The translations under genes and the position numbers were made by a program. This document shows positions 48,054-57,796 of a stretch of DNA of 64,000 nucleotides, piece after piece (the stretch's first letter is position 1; the number at the start of each line of letters is the position of its first letter). Source of the DNA: JALYUA01 sp039933215 (GTDB lineage: Bacteria; Acidobacteriota; Thermoanaerobaculia; UBA5066; Gp7-AA6); assembly GCA_039933215.1 (NCBI GenBank), contig JBDTOO010000017.1, forward strand, positions 5,615 to 69,614, read 5' to 3'. Below the pieces are notes generated by a model. That model was given only the letters and a program-made list of their open reading frames with translations. It ran no database searches and was not told where the DNA came from.

Positions 48054-48182
48054 GGAGAAGCTCCTTTCGCCGGTTCCGAGATGACTGGCAGATATTGGAT
48101 CACAGCCGCCCGCGCTCGCGCGAGGGGAAAAACCCGCGGGTTAAGATCGGGCGGCTAAGTCTTTCCGCACCGGAGGTTATGG

Positions 48183-50636
48183 ATGCGCCACGCGGCCTTT
48201 TTCCTCTTCGTGTCTCTGTTGGCGGGGGCGGCTCCCGCCCAGAGCGGCCCCCCCGCGGCGGGAGGCGCCACCGACCGCACCGTCGGGATCACGGAGCGCG
48301 CGAGGGACCTGCGGAGGCAGGAGGGCTTCCTGCCCTGGTACTGGGACGCCCGGCGCGGCCAGCTCCTCCTCGAGATCTCGCGGTGGAACGAGGAGCTTCT
48401 CTACGGCGCGGGCCTCGCCGGAGGCGCCGGAACGCTAGAGGTCTCGCTCGACCGCGGCGAGCAGGGCGACCTCGCGCTCTGCCGGTTCGAGCGTGTCGGG
48501 CCGCGCGTGCTCCTCCATCAGAGGCAGGTCTCGCACCGCAGCGGAGCGGCCGACCCGGAGCGCTCGCGCGTCGTCGCCGAGTCGTTCCCTTCCGCCGTTC
48601 TCGCGTCGATGCCCGTGGTGGCGGAAGAGGGCGACCGGGTCCTGGTCGATGCCACGGCATTTCTCCTCGCGGACACCCAGGTCCTCCCCGCCCTGAAGCA
48701 GGCAAAGCTCGGGGACTGGAAGCAGGACGTCGCGCGTTCGTCGATGAACTTCGAACGGTCGGGGGCGTTCCCGAAGAACACCGAGCTCGAAGTGATCGAG
48801 ACCTTCACCTCGGATGCCCCGCCCCCCGGGATTGCCGGCGTGCTGCCGGACGGCCGCACGATGAGCCTCCGCATCCATCACACGTTCCTGAAGCTCCCGG
48901 AGCCGGGATATCACCCCCGGCATCTCGATCCCCGGATCGGGTTCATCCCGCAGCGCTACGTGGACCACACGGCGCCCTTCACGGAGCCGATCGAGAAATT
49001 TCTCGTGGTGCGCTGGAGGCTCCAGAAGAAGGATCCGACGGCCGCCGTATCGGAGCCCGTGGAACCGATCGTGTATTACCTCGATCGCGGCATCCCCGAG
49101 CCGGAGCGCGCCGCCGTCCGCGAGGGCGCGCTCTGGTGGAACCACGCGTTCGAGGAAGCGGGATTCCGAAACGCGCTCGTGCTTCGCGATCTGCCGGAGG
49201 GGGCCACCTTCCTCGACGCGCGCTACTCCGGGATTGAGTGGATCAACCGGATGGATCGGGGATGGTCCGTCGGGGGCTCGCAATCCGATCCGCGGACCGG
49301 AGAGATTCTGCACGCCGTGGCCCGCATCGATTCCCACCGTCGCCGCACGACGTCGCGGATCTGGAGAAACCTCAAGACCCCCGCGCCGGGCAGCGGCGCC
49401 TGCGCGGCGGCGGACGCGCCGGACGCGTCCTTTCTCGCGGCGGGGGACCCTGGCTTAGACGAGCAGTCGCTCGTCCTGCAGCGCCTCCGCTATCTTTCCG
49501 CGCACGAAGTCGGCCACACGCTCGGGCTCATGCACAACTGGGCGGCGACCACCTTCGGCTGGGGCTCGGTCATGGACTACCTCGCGCCCAACATCCAGCT
49601 CAAGGCCGGGAGGCTCGATCTCTCCGACGCGTATCCGTCGGACGTGGGGTCGTACGACCGTCTCGTCATCCGGTGGGGCTACTCGGCGACCGAGGACCCC
49701 GCGGTGCTCGAAAGCATCGTTCGCGAAGGCTATGCGAAGGGCATCGTGTATCCGCTCGACCAGGATCCGCGGTGGGCGGAGTACGACTGGGGAGGCGATC
49801 CGGTTCGCTGGCTCGCGACGACCCAGGCGGTGCGCCACGTCATCCTCGACCGGTTCGGCCCGGCACAGCTGAAGCCGGGCGAATGGGTCTATGACCTTCA
49901 GGGCCGATTCAACCTCGCCTACCTCTACCACCGCTTCGGAATCCAGACGGCGCAGCAGTTCGTGGGCGGCCAGTTCCAGACGAACGCCGTAGCGGGCGAC
50001 GGCCAGAAGCCCGTAGCGTGGGTGCCGGCCGAAAAGCAGCGCGAGGCGTTGAACCTCCTCGTCGCCGCGATCGAGCCCGAGAATCTCGACATTCCAGACC
50101 GGATCCTCGCGGCGCTCGTTCCCGCGCCGTCCGGAACGCGCGAGACGCCGGAACGCTTCGTGTCCGAGGGAGGCGACGTGTTCAGCCCATTCACGGCGGC
50201 GCGGGCCCTGGTCGGCCTGGTCGTGGGGCCTCTTCTCGAGCCGCAGCGGTCGGCGAGGCTCACGCTGGCGACCGGCCGCGACGCCCTCACGTTCGACGCC
50301 GTGCTCGCGAAGCTCGTCTCGTCGACCTGGGGAGCCCGGCCCGATCCCTCCGCGCGCCTCGCGTCCCTCCGGAGAATCGCGCAGCGCGGCGTGCTCGACG
50401 CGATCCTGGACCTCGCCGGCAGAGCCGAGGCGACGCCCGAAGCGCGGGCGGCGGCGACGGCGCGACTCCGGTCGCTCGAACGGGAGTTGAAGGCGCGGCA
50501 TGCGGCGGATCCGGCAGCTGAAGCGCATCTGCGCCAGGCCGAGCAGGACGTTCGCGAGTTCTTCGACGAGCCGGAGACCCGCAAAACGCGGCCGCGCCGG
50601 GTTCCCGCGCCCCCCGGACGCCCGATCGGCGGATGA
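48183..50636 (+). CDS. Secreted zinc metalloprotease, DUF5117/DUF4953-type
   Basis: An 817-residue exported protein with signal peptide (about 1-19). An N-terminal beta-rich domain (about 45-215) has EGFLPWYWDARRGQLLLEI. The catalytic metzincin-like domain follows: EGALWWNHAFEEAGFRNAL, the zinc motif SAHEVGHTLGLMHNW (HExxHxxGxxH) and SVMDYLAP as the Met-turn. A helical C-terminal half extends to the end. The architecture matches large zinc-dependent metalloproteases common in Acidobacteria and Bacteroidota. GGAGG precedes the ATG at 48183. The DUF885 gene overlaps its stop (ATGA), so the two secreted peptidases are co-expressed. Confidence 0.88.
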   Translation: MRHAAFFLFVSLLAGAAPAQSGPPAAGGATDRTVGITERARDLRRQEGFLPWYWDARRGQLLLEISRWNEELLYGAGLAGGAGTLEVSLDRGEQGDLALCRFERVGPRVLLHQRQVSHRSGAADPERSRVVAESFPSAVLASMPVVAEEGDRVLVDATAFLLADTQVLPALKQAKLGDWKQDVARSSMNFERSGAFPKNTELEVIETFTSDAPPPGIAGVLPDGRTMSLRIHHTFLKLPEPGYHPRHLDPRIGFIPQRYVDHTAPFTEPIEKFLVVRWRLQKKDPTAAVSEPVEPIVYYLDRGIPEPERAAVREGALWWNHAFEEAGFRNALVLRDLPEGATFLDARYSGIEWINRMDRGWSVGGSQSDPRTGEILHAVARIDSHRRRTTSRIWRNLKTPAPGSGACAAADAPDASFLAAGDPGLDEQSLVLQRLRYLSAHEVGHTLGLMHNWAATTFGWGSVMDYLAPNIQLKAGRLDLSDAYPSDVGSYDRLVIRWGYSATEDPAVLESIVREGYAKGIVYPLDQDPRWAEYDWGGDPVRWLATTQAVRHVILDRFGPAQLKPGEWVYDLQGRFNLAYLYHRFGIQTAQQFVGGQFQTNAVAGDGQKPVAWVPAEKQREALNLLVAAIEPENLDIPDRILAALVPAPSGTRETPERFVSEGGDVFSPFTAARALVGLVVGPLLEPQRSARLTLATGRDALTFDAVLAKLVSSTWGARPDPSARLASLRRIAQRGVLDAILDLAGRAEATPEARAAATARLRSLERELKARHAADPAAEAHLRQAEQDVREFFDEPETRKTRPRRVPAPPGRPIGG

Positions 50637-52360
50637 GGGCCCGCCTCCTCGTCGCGGGGCTCGCCGCCGCGCTCTTCGCGGTCTCCTTCGCCGGCGCCGA
50701 CGAGCTTCAGGATCTCGGCCGGGACTTCTGGTCCTGGCGGGCGGTGTACCAGCCGGTGTCGGACGACGACATCCCGCGCATCGAACGCCCCGAGGGGTGG
50801 GTGCCCGTCTGGACGCGCGCTTCGATCGAGAAGCGGCGCCGGGACCTGGCGGCGTTCGAAGAGCGTCTCGGAAGGATCGATGCGACGGGGATGCCCGTGG
50901 CCTGGAAGGTCGACCGCCGCCTTCTGCGATCGGCCTTCGCGCGCGTGCGGTGGGAGCTCGACGTCGAGCGCGGCTGGGAGCGCAACCCGGCCTTCTACGT
51001 GACGCAGACGCTCGGCGCCCTTCTCGACGTCCTCCTCCCGCCTCCTCCGTTCTCGAAGGCGCGCGGGACCCGGATCCTCCGCCAGCTCGAGGCGATCCCC
51101 GCGACGATCGAGAGCGCGCGGGGCAACCTCGTGCCGGCGGCCGCGCCTTTCGCCCGGCTGGCGATTGCGGCGCTCGCGGACGTCCGTCCGCGGCTCCACA
51201 AGACGGCCGCGGAGCTGGCGCCTCTTCTTCCGCCCGAGAGCGCGAAGGAAATCGCGGCGGCGGCGGAGAAGGCCGTCGCTTCTCTCGAGGGCTTCCGCGA
51301 CTGGCTCGGCAACCGCGCGCCCACGCTCCGCGTGCAGACGGCTGTGGGGCGCGAGGGGTATCTCTATTTCCTGCGCAACGTGGCTCTCATTCCCGAGACG
51401 CCCGAGGAGCTGCTCGCGATGGGCAGACAGGAGTGGGCCCGGGCCGTCGCGCGCGAGACGATGGAAGAGACCCGGGACGCGGGCCTTCCGGCGCTCCCTC
51501 TCTTTGCGGACCAGGCGGCGCAGATCGCCCGGGGAGACGAGGACGAAGCCCTCGTCCGCCAGTTCCTCGAGCGCCGAAAAATCCTGACCGTGCCGGGAGC
51601 CGTCCGGCGGTACCGCCAGCGGCCGCTGCCGGCGTATCTCGCTCCCCTCGCCGGCATCGGCGAGATGGACGATTTCGCGTCCCCCTCCCGACTCTCCGAC
51701 GAGGCCTGGCGGTACATCCCGGTCCCCGGACCGGGTCTCGGCTACTTCGACCTGTCGGCGGCTCGCGATCCGAGGCCGGGGCTCGTCCACGAGGGTGTCC
51801 CCGGGCACGCCTTCCAGCTCGCCCTGTCGTGGGCGCACGAGGACCCGATCCGCCGCCACTACTACGACTCGGGCGCGAACGAGGGCATCGCGTTCTACGC
51901 CGAGGAGATGCTTCTGGACGCCGGTCTCTTCGACGACCGTCCGCGCGCCCGCGGGATCATCGCCAGCTACATGCGCCTGCGCGCCCTGCGCGTCGAGGTC
52001 GACGTCCAGCTCGCGCTCGGCCGCTTCACGATCGACCAGGCCGCCGACTACCTCGCGCGCACCGTCCCCATGGACGCCGCTTCCGCCCGCGAGGAAGCCG
52101 CCGCATTCGCGTCGACGCCCGGGCAGGCGATCAGCTACCAGATCGGAAAGGTGCAGATCCTGCGTTTCCTCGCGGACGCCCGCCGGGAGCGCGGGGAGAA
52201 GTTCTCTCTCCGCGACTTCCACGATTTTCTCTGGAAGAACGGAAACGTCCCGATCGCGCTCCTTCGCTGGGAGTACCTCGGTCTCGACGACGAGCTCGTC
52301 CGCGTCGATCGCGTGCCGGTGCCCCCGCCGGCCGCCCGGCCGGAGCGGCTGCCCGGCTAG
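50633..52360 (+). CDS. Secreted DUF885 family metallopeptidase-like protein
   Basis: A 575-residue exported protein with a signal peptide (about 1-22), full length for DUF885. The helical architecture carries the zinc-type motif LVHEGVPGHAFQLALSW (HExxxGH) and, about 35 residues later, NEGIAFYAEEMLLD supplying the third ligand. The last part contains STPGQAISYQIGKVQILRFL, also diagnostic. Related to M32-like carboxypeptidases; peptidase activity is inferred. Coupled to the preceding metalloprotease by ATGA. Its TAG and the stop of the convergent decarboxylase gene share bases in the palindrome CTAG. Confidence 0.87.
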   Translation: MRARLLVAGLAAALFAVSFAGADELQDLGRDFWSWRAVYQPVSDDDIPRIERPEGWVPVWTRASIEKRRRDLAAFEERLGRIDATGMPVAWKVDRRLLRSAFARVRWELDVERGWERNPAFYVTQTLGALLDVLLPPPPFSKARGTRILRQLEAIPATIESARGNLVPAAAPFARLAIAALADVRPRLHKTAAELAPLLPPESAKEIAAAAEKAVASLEGFRDWLGNRAPTLRVQTAVGREGYLYFLRNVALIPETPEELLAMGRQEWARAVARETMEETRDAGLPALPLFADQAAQIARGDEDEALVRQFLERRKILTVPGAVRRYRQRPLPAYLAPLAGIGEMDDFASPSRLSDEAWRYIPVPGPGLGYFDLSAARDPRPGLVHEGVPGHAFQLALSWAHEDPIRRHYYDSGANEGIAFYAEEMLLDAGLFDDRPRARGIIASYMRLRALRVEVDVQLALGRFTIDQAADYLARTVPMDAASAREEAAAFASTPGQAISYQIGKVQILRFLADARRERGEKFSLRDFHDFLWKNGNVPIALLRWEYLGLDDELVRVDRVPVPPPAARPERLPG

Positions 52361-53814
52361 ACGGGCGGGGCGGAGGAGGGGGATTCGCCGCCGCCCGCGC
52401 GTTCGGCGATGGCGGCGCGGATGTCGGCGAGACCCTCCTCCATCCGGTCGCGATGCGTCCGGAACGACAGCACGCAGATCCGGATGGCGAAGCGCCCGCC
52501 GAGCTTCGTCGACGTCAGATAGATGCGCGCCCGTCCGTTGACCGAGGCGAGAATCTCCCGGTTCGCGGCGTCGGTCTCCTCCTCCGAGAGGCCGGGACGC
52601 GTCCAGCGAAACGCGAGGATCGAGAGCTGCGGCCCGGCGAGGATCTCGACGCCCGGGATCGATGCCAGCTCTCCGGCTGCCCACCCGGCGAGGTCGAGCT
52701 TCTCGTCCAGGTTGCGTCGAAACGGCCCGATGCCGTGCATCTTCAGGGGGAGCCACACCCGGAGCCCCCGCCAGTCCCGCGAGAGCTCCGGAGAGAGCAG
52801 CGTGTAGTCGGGGAGATCGTCGTCCTCCTGCATCGCCGGCAGGTAGTCGGCGGAAAGCGCGTGCGCGCGCTTCAAGGCCGCCCGGTCGCGGACGAGCAGG
52901 CAGCCGTTGCCGTACGGAAGGAACAGCCCCTTGTGCGGATCGAGGACGATCGAGTCCGCCCGGTCGAGCCCCGCCATCCGGCGCCGGCCCCGCTCCGTCA
53001 GCGCGAAGAACCCCCCATAGGCCGCGTCCGCGTGGAGCCAGAGCCTCTCCCGCGCGGCCAGATTGGCGAGCGCCTCGAGGTCGTCCACCGCGCCGGTGTT
53101 GGTCGTCCCCGCGTTGCCCGTGACGAAGAACGGCGTCCATCCAGCCGCGCGGTCCTCGGCGATGCGCCGTTCGAGAAGGTCCACGCGCAGGCGGTAGTCC
53201 GAGTCCGACGGAATTTCCCGCACGTTGCGCTCCGGAATACCCGCGAGCATCGCCGCCTTGTGGATCGAGTGGTGCGTCTGATCCGAGACGTAGATCGTGC
53301 CCTTCGAAAAATCCTCGGGCAGCCGATCGCGGCGCGCGGCGACCAGGGCGGAAAAATTGGAGAGAGAGCCTCCCGTCGTCAGGATCCCGCCCGCCGAGGC
53401 CGGGTATCCGACGATGGACGCGAACCATCCCACGACGTTCGCCTCGATCTGCGCCAGGCCGGGAGCAGCCGCAAAGACCCCGACGTAGCGATTGGTCGCG
53501 TCCGCGATCAGGTCGGCGACGGCCGACTGGGGGATGCCGCCGCCCGGGATGTACGCGAGGTAGCCCGGTGCGGCGGTGTTGAAGCCGGGGGGGATGATCG
53601 TCTCGAAGAGGCGATCCAGGAGCGCGTCGACCGGCTCGCCGGTTTCGGGAAGCGGCTCACGCAACGACCGCGCGAGAAGAGCGGGATTTCTCGTATCGGC
53701 GGACGGCTGCTGCGGCAGCGTCGCGATGTATTCGACGATGCGTTCCGTCGCGGCGCCGATCAGCCGGCGCAGCGCGTCGCCCTGAAGCTCGAGCGAACGG
53801 TCTTCGTCCGTCAT
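52357..53814 (-). CDS. PLP-dependent group II (aromatic amino acid-type) decarboxylase
   Basis: A 485-residue decarboxylase. The opening ERIVEYIATLPQQPS and later GILTTGGSLSNFSALVAAR bind PLP phosphate. YVSDQTHHSIHKAAMLAGI contains the stacking His, LHADAAYGGFF the Asp, and SIVLDPHKGLFLPYGNG the PLP-lysine. These match the L-DOPA/tryptophan/tyrosine/glutamate decarboxylase group; substrate specificity cannot be read off. Start ATG 53814 overlaps the acyltransferase stop (ATGA). Last gene of a minus-strand run SDR-channel-acyltransferase-decarboxylase. Confidence 0.88.
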   Translation of the reverse strand: MTDEDRSLELQGDALRRLIGAATERIVEYIATLPQQPSADTRNPALLARSLREPLPETGEPVDALLDRLFETIIPPGFNTAAPGYLAYIPGGGIPQSAVADLIADATNRYVGVFAAAPGLAQIEANVVGWFASIVGYPASAGGILTTGGSLSNFSALVAARRDRLPEDFSKGTIYVSDQTHHSIHKAAMLAGIPERNVREIPSDSDYRLRVDLLERRIAEDRAAGWTPFFVTGNAGTTNTGAVDDLEALANLAARERLWLHADAAYGGFFALTERGRRRMAGLDRADSIVLDPHKGLFLPYGNGCLLVRDRAALKRAHALSADYLPAMQEDDDLPDYTLLSPELSRDWRGLRVWLPLKMHGIGPFRRNLDEKLDLAGWAAGELASIPGVEILAGPQLSILAFRWTRPGLSEEETDAANREILASVNGRARIYLTSTKLGGRFAIRICVLSFRTHRDRMEEGLADIRAAIAERAGGGESPSSAPPV

Positions 53815-54581
53815 GCCGCTCCGATCGGCGCGGGGACGCCCGCCTCGCGCGCGAGGTCGTCGAGCGCCGCCTGCATCCGCTCCCGCACGAGCGCGGCCAG
53901 CCGCGGGATGTCGGCGTGTCCCATCCCCTCGGTGGGAACGGCCTCGAGGACCCGGATCGAGAGCCGGCCCGGCCGTGCGAGCTTGCGGCGCGTGTCGGCA
54001 ATCGCGATCATCGGACCGGCGACGATCGGAACGACGGGCGCCTGCGCCGCGATCGCCAGCCTGAACGCGCCGGTCTTGAAGGGAAGCAGAGTCCCGCTCT
54101 GGTTCCGATGGCCCTCCGGCATGAACCAGACGGCGATCTTCTCGTCGCGCATCGCCGACGCCGCCGCCTGGAGCGACGCGAGGGCGCTGCGCGCGTGGCC
54201 CCGGTCGATGGTGAGGTTCCCGGACATCCGGTAGAACCAGCCGAAGACGGGGATCCGGGAGATCTCGCGCTTGCCCGCGGAGACGGTCCGGGGAGGGAAG
54301 ATGGATCCGAAGGTCACGACGTCCAGAAAGCTCTGGTGGTTTCCGACGATCACGCACGGTCGATGCTCGCGAAGCCTCGCGGGGAAATCGGGCTCGACTC
54401 TCCAGCCCATCATGCGCACGAGGCCGCGGCAGAAGACGCGCCCGTACCAGTAGAGCGTCTGACGGTTTCCCGGCGCCGCGACGAGCCAGAGGATCCCGAG
54501 GGCGGAACAGAGGACGAACCACGTGCCGCCTAACGCGCACCCCAGCAGATAAGCGGCTCGCTCGCCGGGGGTGCCGCGCAT
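53811..54581 (-). CDS. 1-acylglycerol-3-phosphate O-acyltransferase (PlsC-like)
   Basis: A 256-residue membrane-associated acyltransferase. One or two N-terminal membrane helices (about 10-38) precede the catalytic NHQSFLD (HxxxxD, about residues 81-87), then FGWFYRMSGNLTIDRG and the substrate motif FMPEGHRNQSGTLLPFKTGAF. The usual EGTRS is EGHRN here. It should make phosphatidate from lysophosphatidate. Start ATG 54581 without a clear ribosome site; the channel gene ends 5 bp upstream, so coupling is likely. Confidence 0.86.
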   Translation of the reverse strand: MRGTPGERAAYLLGCALGGTWFVLCSALGILWLVAAPGNRQTLYWYGRVFCRGLVRMMGWRVEPDFPARLREHRPCVIVGNHQSFLDVVTFGSIFPPRTVSAGKREISRIPVFGWFYRMSGNLTIDRGHARSALASLQAAASAMRDEKIAVWFMPEGHRNQSGTLLPFKTGAFRLAIAAQAPVVPIVAGPMIAIADTRRKLARPGRLSIRVLEAVPTEGMGHADIPRLAALVRERMQAALDDLAREAGVPAPIGAA

Positions 54582-54586
54582 GCCGG

Positions 54587-55666
54587 CTACGCCGTCGTCT
54601 GCCAGTTGTCGCGCGCGCCCACCGGAGGAACCCAGCGCGGCAGCGGCATGAGCAGATGGTCGGAGAGCGCGAACGCGAACGGCTCGTACATGCTCCTCAG
54701 ATTGCGGAGCCGTTCGTCGATCGCTTCGCCCGGTTTGAGCGGAGCGCCCGCCTGCAGGAGGGTCTCGCGGAGCCGCACCGCGTCCGCCGCCGGCAGCCGG
54801 TCTTCCGTCGGCGCGCCGGGCTTCAGCCGGAAGACCTGGCTGATGTCGACCAGGGCGTGGCGGGCCATCGCGAATGTCAGGCGCGCCGAGCGGACCGGCC
54901 CGCCCTCGACTCCCGCGATCACGAGCGTGCAGACGTCGAGCACGGTCGTCAGGCCCGCGAGCCACGACTGGTTGTCGTGCTGGGAGCGGTAGTAGGCGAG
55001 GACGGGAAAGGAGATGGTCGTCTCCAGCAGATCGGCGGACCACACCTCCCAGTCGTGCAGCAGCTCGGCGAGGCTCCGTCCCTCCGTGGGCCCGCCGTGC
55101 CGCCGGATGAACTCCGCGGCCGTGGGAGGCGAGCCCGCGCGGGCGTCGAGCAACGCGATCGTGACCTCCCGGCGGGAGAAGGCCTGGAAGAGAGTGGGCA
55201 GGTACCCGACGACGAGCGCGAGAAATCCGAATCCCATCCCGCTCTCGACGAACGAGAGCACGCGCGCCGACGTGGTCGACGGCGTGACGTCGCCGAGACC
55301 GAGCGTCACGAGCGTCGTCCCGCTGAAGTAGAGGTCGCCCCCGAGATCGCTCAGGCCGCGCGGCATCGAGAGATGGGTGCCGAATCCCCAGTGCAGAAGG
55401 GCGAATCCGAGCACGAGCGCCAGGGCCCAGGCGGCGAGCAGAAGAAGGAGAGACATCGGCCCGAAAATAGAAAGGAAGTTCTCCCGCGGATTTCCCGCCT
55501 CGCGGCGGCGGCCCAGCGCCCGGAAGGGGCGCCAGGTGACGACGTAGAAGAGCCGCGTCAGCCGGAAACCGCGCGACACCCGGTGGGGCAGGACGATGGT
55601 CTCGAAGGCGTCCCAGAGGACGGAGACGATCAGGACGGCACCGCCGGACACGGCGAGGGCATGCAT
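54587..55666 (-). CDS. Two-TM potassium channel-like protein
   Basis: A 359-residue membrane protein. An N-terminal helix (about 6-24) and a pair of membrane helices (about 70-95 and 140-165) flank the pore region GDLYFSGTTLVTLGLGDVTPS. TLGLGD corresponds to the K+ selectivity filter T-x-G-Y/F/L-G-D. A long cytoplasmic C-terminal helical region (about 180-359) follows and shows no RCK/TrkA-N motif. Probably a tetrameric cation channel, ion choice inferred from the filter. The ATG at 55666 lies 43 bp after the SDR gene. Confidence 0.85.
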   Translation of the reverse strand: MHALAVSGGAVLIVSVLWDAFETIVLPHRVSRGFRLTRLFYVVTWRPFRALGRRREAGNPRENFLSIFGPMSLLLLLAAWALALVLGFALLHWGFGTHLSMPRGLSDLGGDLYFSGTTLVTLGLGDVTPSTTSARVLSFVESGMGFGFLALVVGYLPTLFQAFSRREVTIALLDARAGSPPTAAEFIRRHGGPTEGRSLAELLHDWEVWSADLLETTISFPVLAYYRSQHDNQSWLAGLTTVLDVCTLVIAGVEGGPVRSARLTFAMARHALVDISQVFRLKPGAPTEDRLPAADAVRLRETLLQAGAPLKPGEAIDERLRNLRSMYEPFAFALSDHLLMPLPRWVPPVGARDNWQTTA

Positions 55667-55709
55667 TGGGACCGCCGAATCTATCGCAGGCGGCCCTCCG
55701 CACGAGGCT

Positions 55710-56426
55710 CTACTTCTTCGGGGGCTTCGAGGGGCGCAGGTCGATCCGCGAGGGGATCGCCCGATCCGGAAACCGCACGAGGTCGGAGATGGCTTCTGCG
55801 ACGTCGTCGGGCGAAAGCATCCAGCCGTTCTCGCGGCTGCTGTGCGGACCGTCGAACTCGGTCGCGACGGAGCCGGGCAGCACCGCCGCCACGCGGATCC
55901 CTTCGTGCCGCAGATCGAGCATCGCCGCTTCGGAAAGCCCGAGCAGTCCGAACTTCGACGCGTTGTATGCGGCGCCGCCGGCGAACGCGTTGACGGACGC
56001 GAGTGAGGCCACGTTGACGATGAACCCGCCGCCGATGGCGCGCATGGCGGGCACGGCGGCGCGGATCGCGTAGAACGGTCCGAACAGGTTCGTCTCGAGG
56101 ACCTCGCGAAATCGGTCCGGGGAGATCTCGCCGACGGGTCCGAACTCGCCGATTCCGGCGTTGTTCACCAGGACGTCGAGGCGGCCGTGGGCGGCCACCG
56201 CGAAATCGACCAGCGCTTTTTGATCCTCTTCCGCCCGCGCGTCCGCAGCGCGCCCGGTGATGCTCAGTCCCTCTTTCGCGAAGCCCTCGACCGCGCGTTT
56301 CACCGACCCCTCGGAATGACCCGAGATCACGACCGCGAATCCGTCGCGATGAAGCCGCCGGGCCGTCGCCGCCCCGATCCCGCGCGTTCCCCCGGTGACG
56401 AGCGCGACTCTCTGGTCCTGTTTCAT
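55710..56426 (-). CDS. Short-chain dehydrogenase/reductase
   Basis: A 238-residue classical SDR with the cofactor motif ALVTGGTRGIGAATARRL, the NNAG element in DVLVNNAGIGEFG, the catalytic Ser in VNVASLAS and YNASKFG (YxxxK), and PGSVATEF after it. The arginine at TRG near the cofactor suggests NADP(H). The substrate is unknown. ATG 56426 (MKQDQRV) is preferred; 56435 and 56444 are in frame just upstream. First gene of the minus-strand run leading to the channel, acyltransferase and decarboxylase. Confidence 0.88.
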   Translation of the reverse strand: MKQDQRVALVTGGTRGIGAATARRLHRDGFAVVISGHSEGSVKRAVEGFAKEGLSITGRAADARAEEDQKALVDFAVAAHGRLDVLVNNAGIGEFGPVGEISPDRFREVLETNLFGPFYAIRAAVPAMRAIGGGFIVNVASLASVNAFAGGAAYNASKFGLLGLSEAAMLDLRHEGIRVAAVLPGSVATEFDGPHSSRENGWMLSPDDVAEAISDLVRFPDRAIPSRIDLRPSKPPKK

Positions 56427-56518
56427 GACGGCCATCCTACCCAAGCGCCCGGCGTTGCGCTTCCAGGGATTTACGGGCCCCGGGACGTCCGGGCAGGATT
56501 CTTGAATGGGCGCCAGCC

Positions 56519-57796
56519 GTGCGCCGTTCCGCCTTCCATTTTCTCGCCTTCTCCCTCGTCGCGGTTCTGGGCTCTTCCGGCTGCACGTTCATCAACAGCA
56601 TCATCGGCTCGGAGAAGCGCGACGTTTACAAGTTCGACCATCCCTTCACCGTCGAAGACGCCTCGTTCCGGCGCTCGCTCGACAACCTGGGCACGGCGAT
56701 GGTGCCGGGCAATCAGGCGGAGCTCCTGAAGAACGGCGACGAGATCTTTCCGGCGATGACGAAGGACATCCGCGAGGCGAAGGTCTCCGTCAACCTGGAG
56801 ACATACATCTTCCAGCCCGACAGGGCCGGCCAGCAGTTCGTCGACGCCATGGTCGAGGCGGCCCGCCGCGGCGTCGAGGTGAGGTTCCTCGTCGACGCCT
56901 GGGGAAGCTCTCTCAAGGGCGGCGTGCAGGAGAAGCTCGAGGCCGCGGGCGTCCGCGTCCGGAAATACCGCCCGCTGAGGCTCTTCACGATCTACAAGGT
57001 CGGCCGCCGCACCCATCGGAAGATTCTCGTGGTGGACGGGAAGATCGCCTACACCGGAGGGCTCGGGATCGAGGAGCGCTGGCTCGGCAACGCGCGAAAC
57101 ACGAATGAGTGGCGCGACACGCAGGTGCGCGTCGTCGGACCCGTCGTCGCCCAGATGCAGGCGATCTTCGGGGAGGACTGGACCTACACGACGGGCGAGA
57201 TCCTCGCCGGCGACAAGGTCTACCCGCACATCGAGCCCGTCGGCACGACTGCCTCTCAGGCGATCAAGGCCTCGCGAGGCGACTCGTCCTCGCTCGCCAA
57301 GATGCTCTATTACGTCGCCATCCAGTCGGCGACGAAGAGCATCCTGATCCAGAACGCCTATTTCCTTCCCGACAAGCAGGTCCGCGACGCGCTGGTCGCC
57401 GCGGTCGGCCGGGGCGTCGACGTCCAGGTCATGGTGCCGGGCCGCCACATCGACCTTCCAATGGTCCGCTTCGCGTCCTGGCTGCACTACGGGGAGCTGC
57501 TGGCGGGGGGCGTGAAGATCTACGAGTACCGGCGGACCATGATGCACAACAAGACGATGGTCGTCGATTCGCTCTACTCGACGATCGGCTCGATCAACTT
57601 CGACTCTCGATCGATGAGCCGGAACGCCGAGGAGAGCCTCGCCTTCTACGACCGGAGCTTCGCGAAGTCGATGGAAGCGATGTTCGCCGACGACAGGCGG
57701 CATTGCGAACAGATCCGCTTCGAGGACTGGAAGAAGCGCGGCTTTGCCCAGAGGCTGGCCGAGCTCGTGTTCTGGATCTGGGAGCCGTACTACTGA
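56519..57796 (+). CDS. Phospholipase D-family cardiolipin synthase-like lipoprotein
   Basis: A 425-residue protein. The N-terminal export signal ends in LGSSGC, a lipobox-like site (Cys22), so the enzyme is probably lipid-anchored. Two HKD motifs are present: THRKILVVDGKIAYTGG (about 170-186) and MMHNKTMVVDSLYSTIGSINFD (about 341-362), each followed by the supporting N/S residues. It belongs with cardiolipin synthases (ClsB-like) or phosphatidyl-transfer enzymes; extracytoplasmic anchoring is unusual for Cls. Start GTG 56519. The DUF5329 gene starts within its stop codon (TGATG). Confidence 0.87.
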   Translation: MRRSAFHFLAFSLVAVLGSSGCTFINSIIGSEKRDVYKFDHPFTVEDASFRRSLDNLGTAMVPGNQAELLKNGDEIFPAMTKDIREAKVSVNLETYIFQPDRAGQQFVDAMVEAARRGVEVRFLVDAWGSSLKGGVQEKLEAAGVRVRKYRPLRLFTIYKVGRRTHRKILVVDGKIAYTGGLGIEERWLGNARNTNEWRDTQVRVVGPVVAQMQAIFGEDWTYTTGEILAGDKVYPHIEPVGTTASQAIKASRGDSSSLAKMLYYVAIQSATKSILIQNAYFLPDKQVRDALVAAVGRGVDVQVMVPGRHIDLPMVRFASWLHYGELLAGGVKIYEYRRTMMHNKTMVVDSLYSTIGSINFDSRSMSRNAEESLAFYDRSFAKSMEAMFADDRRHCEQIRFEDWKKRGFAQRLAELVFWIWEPYY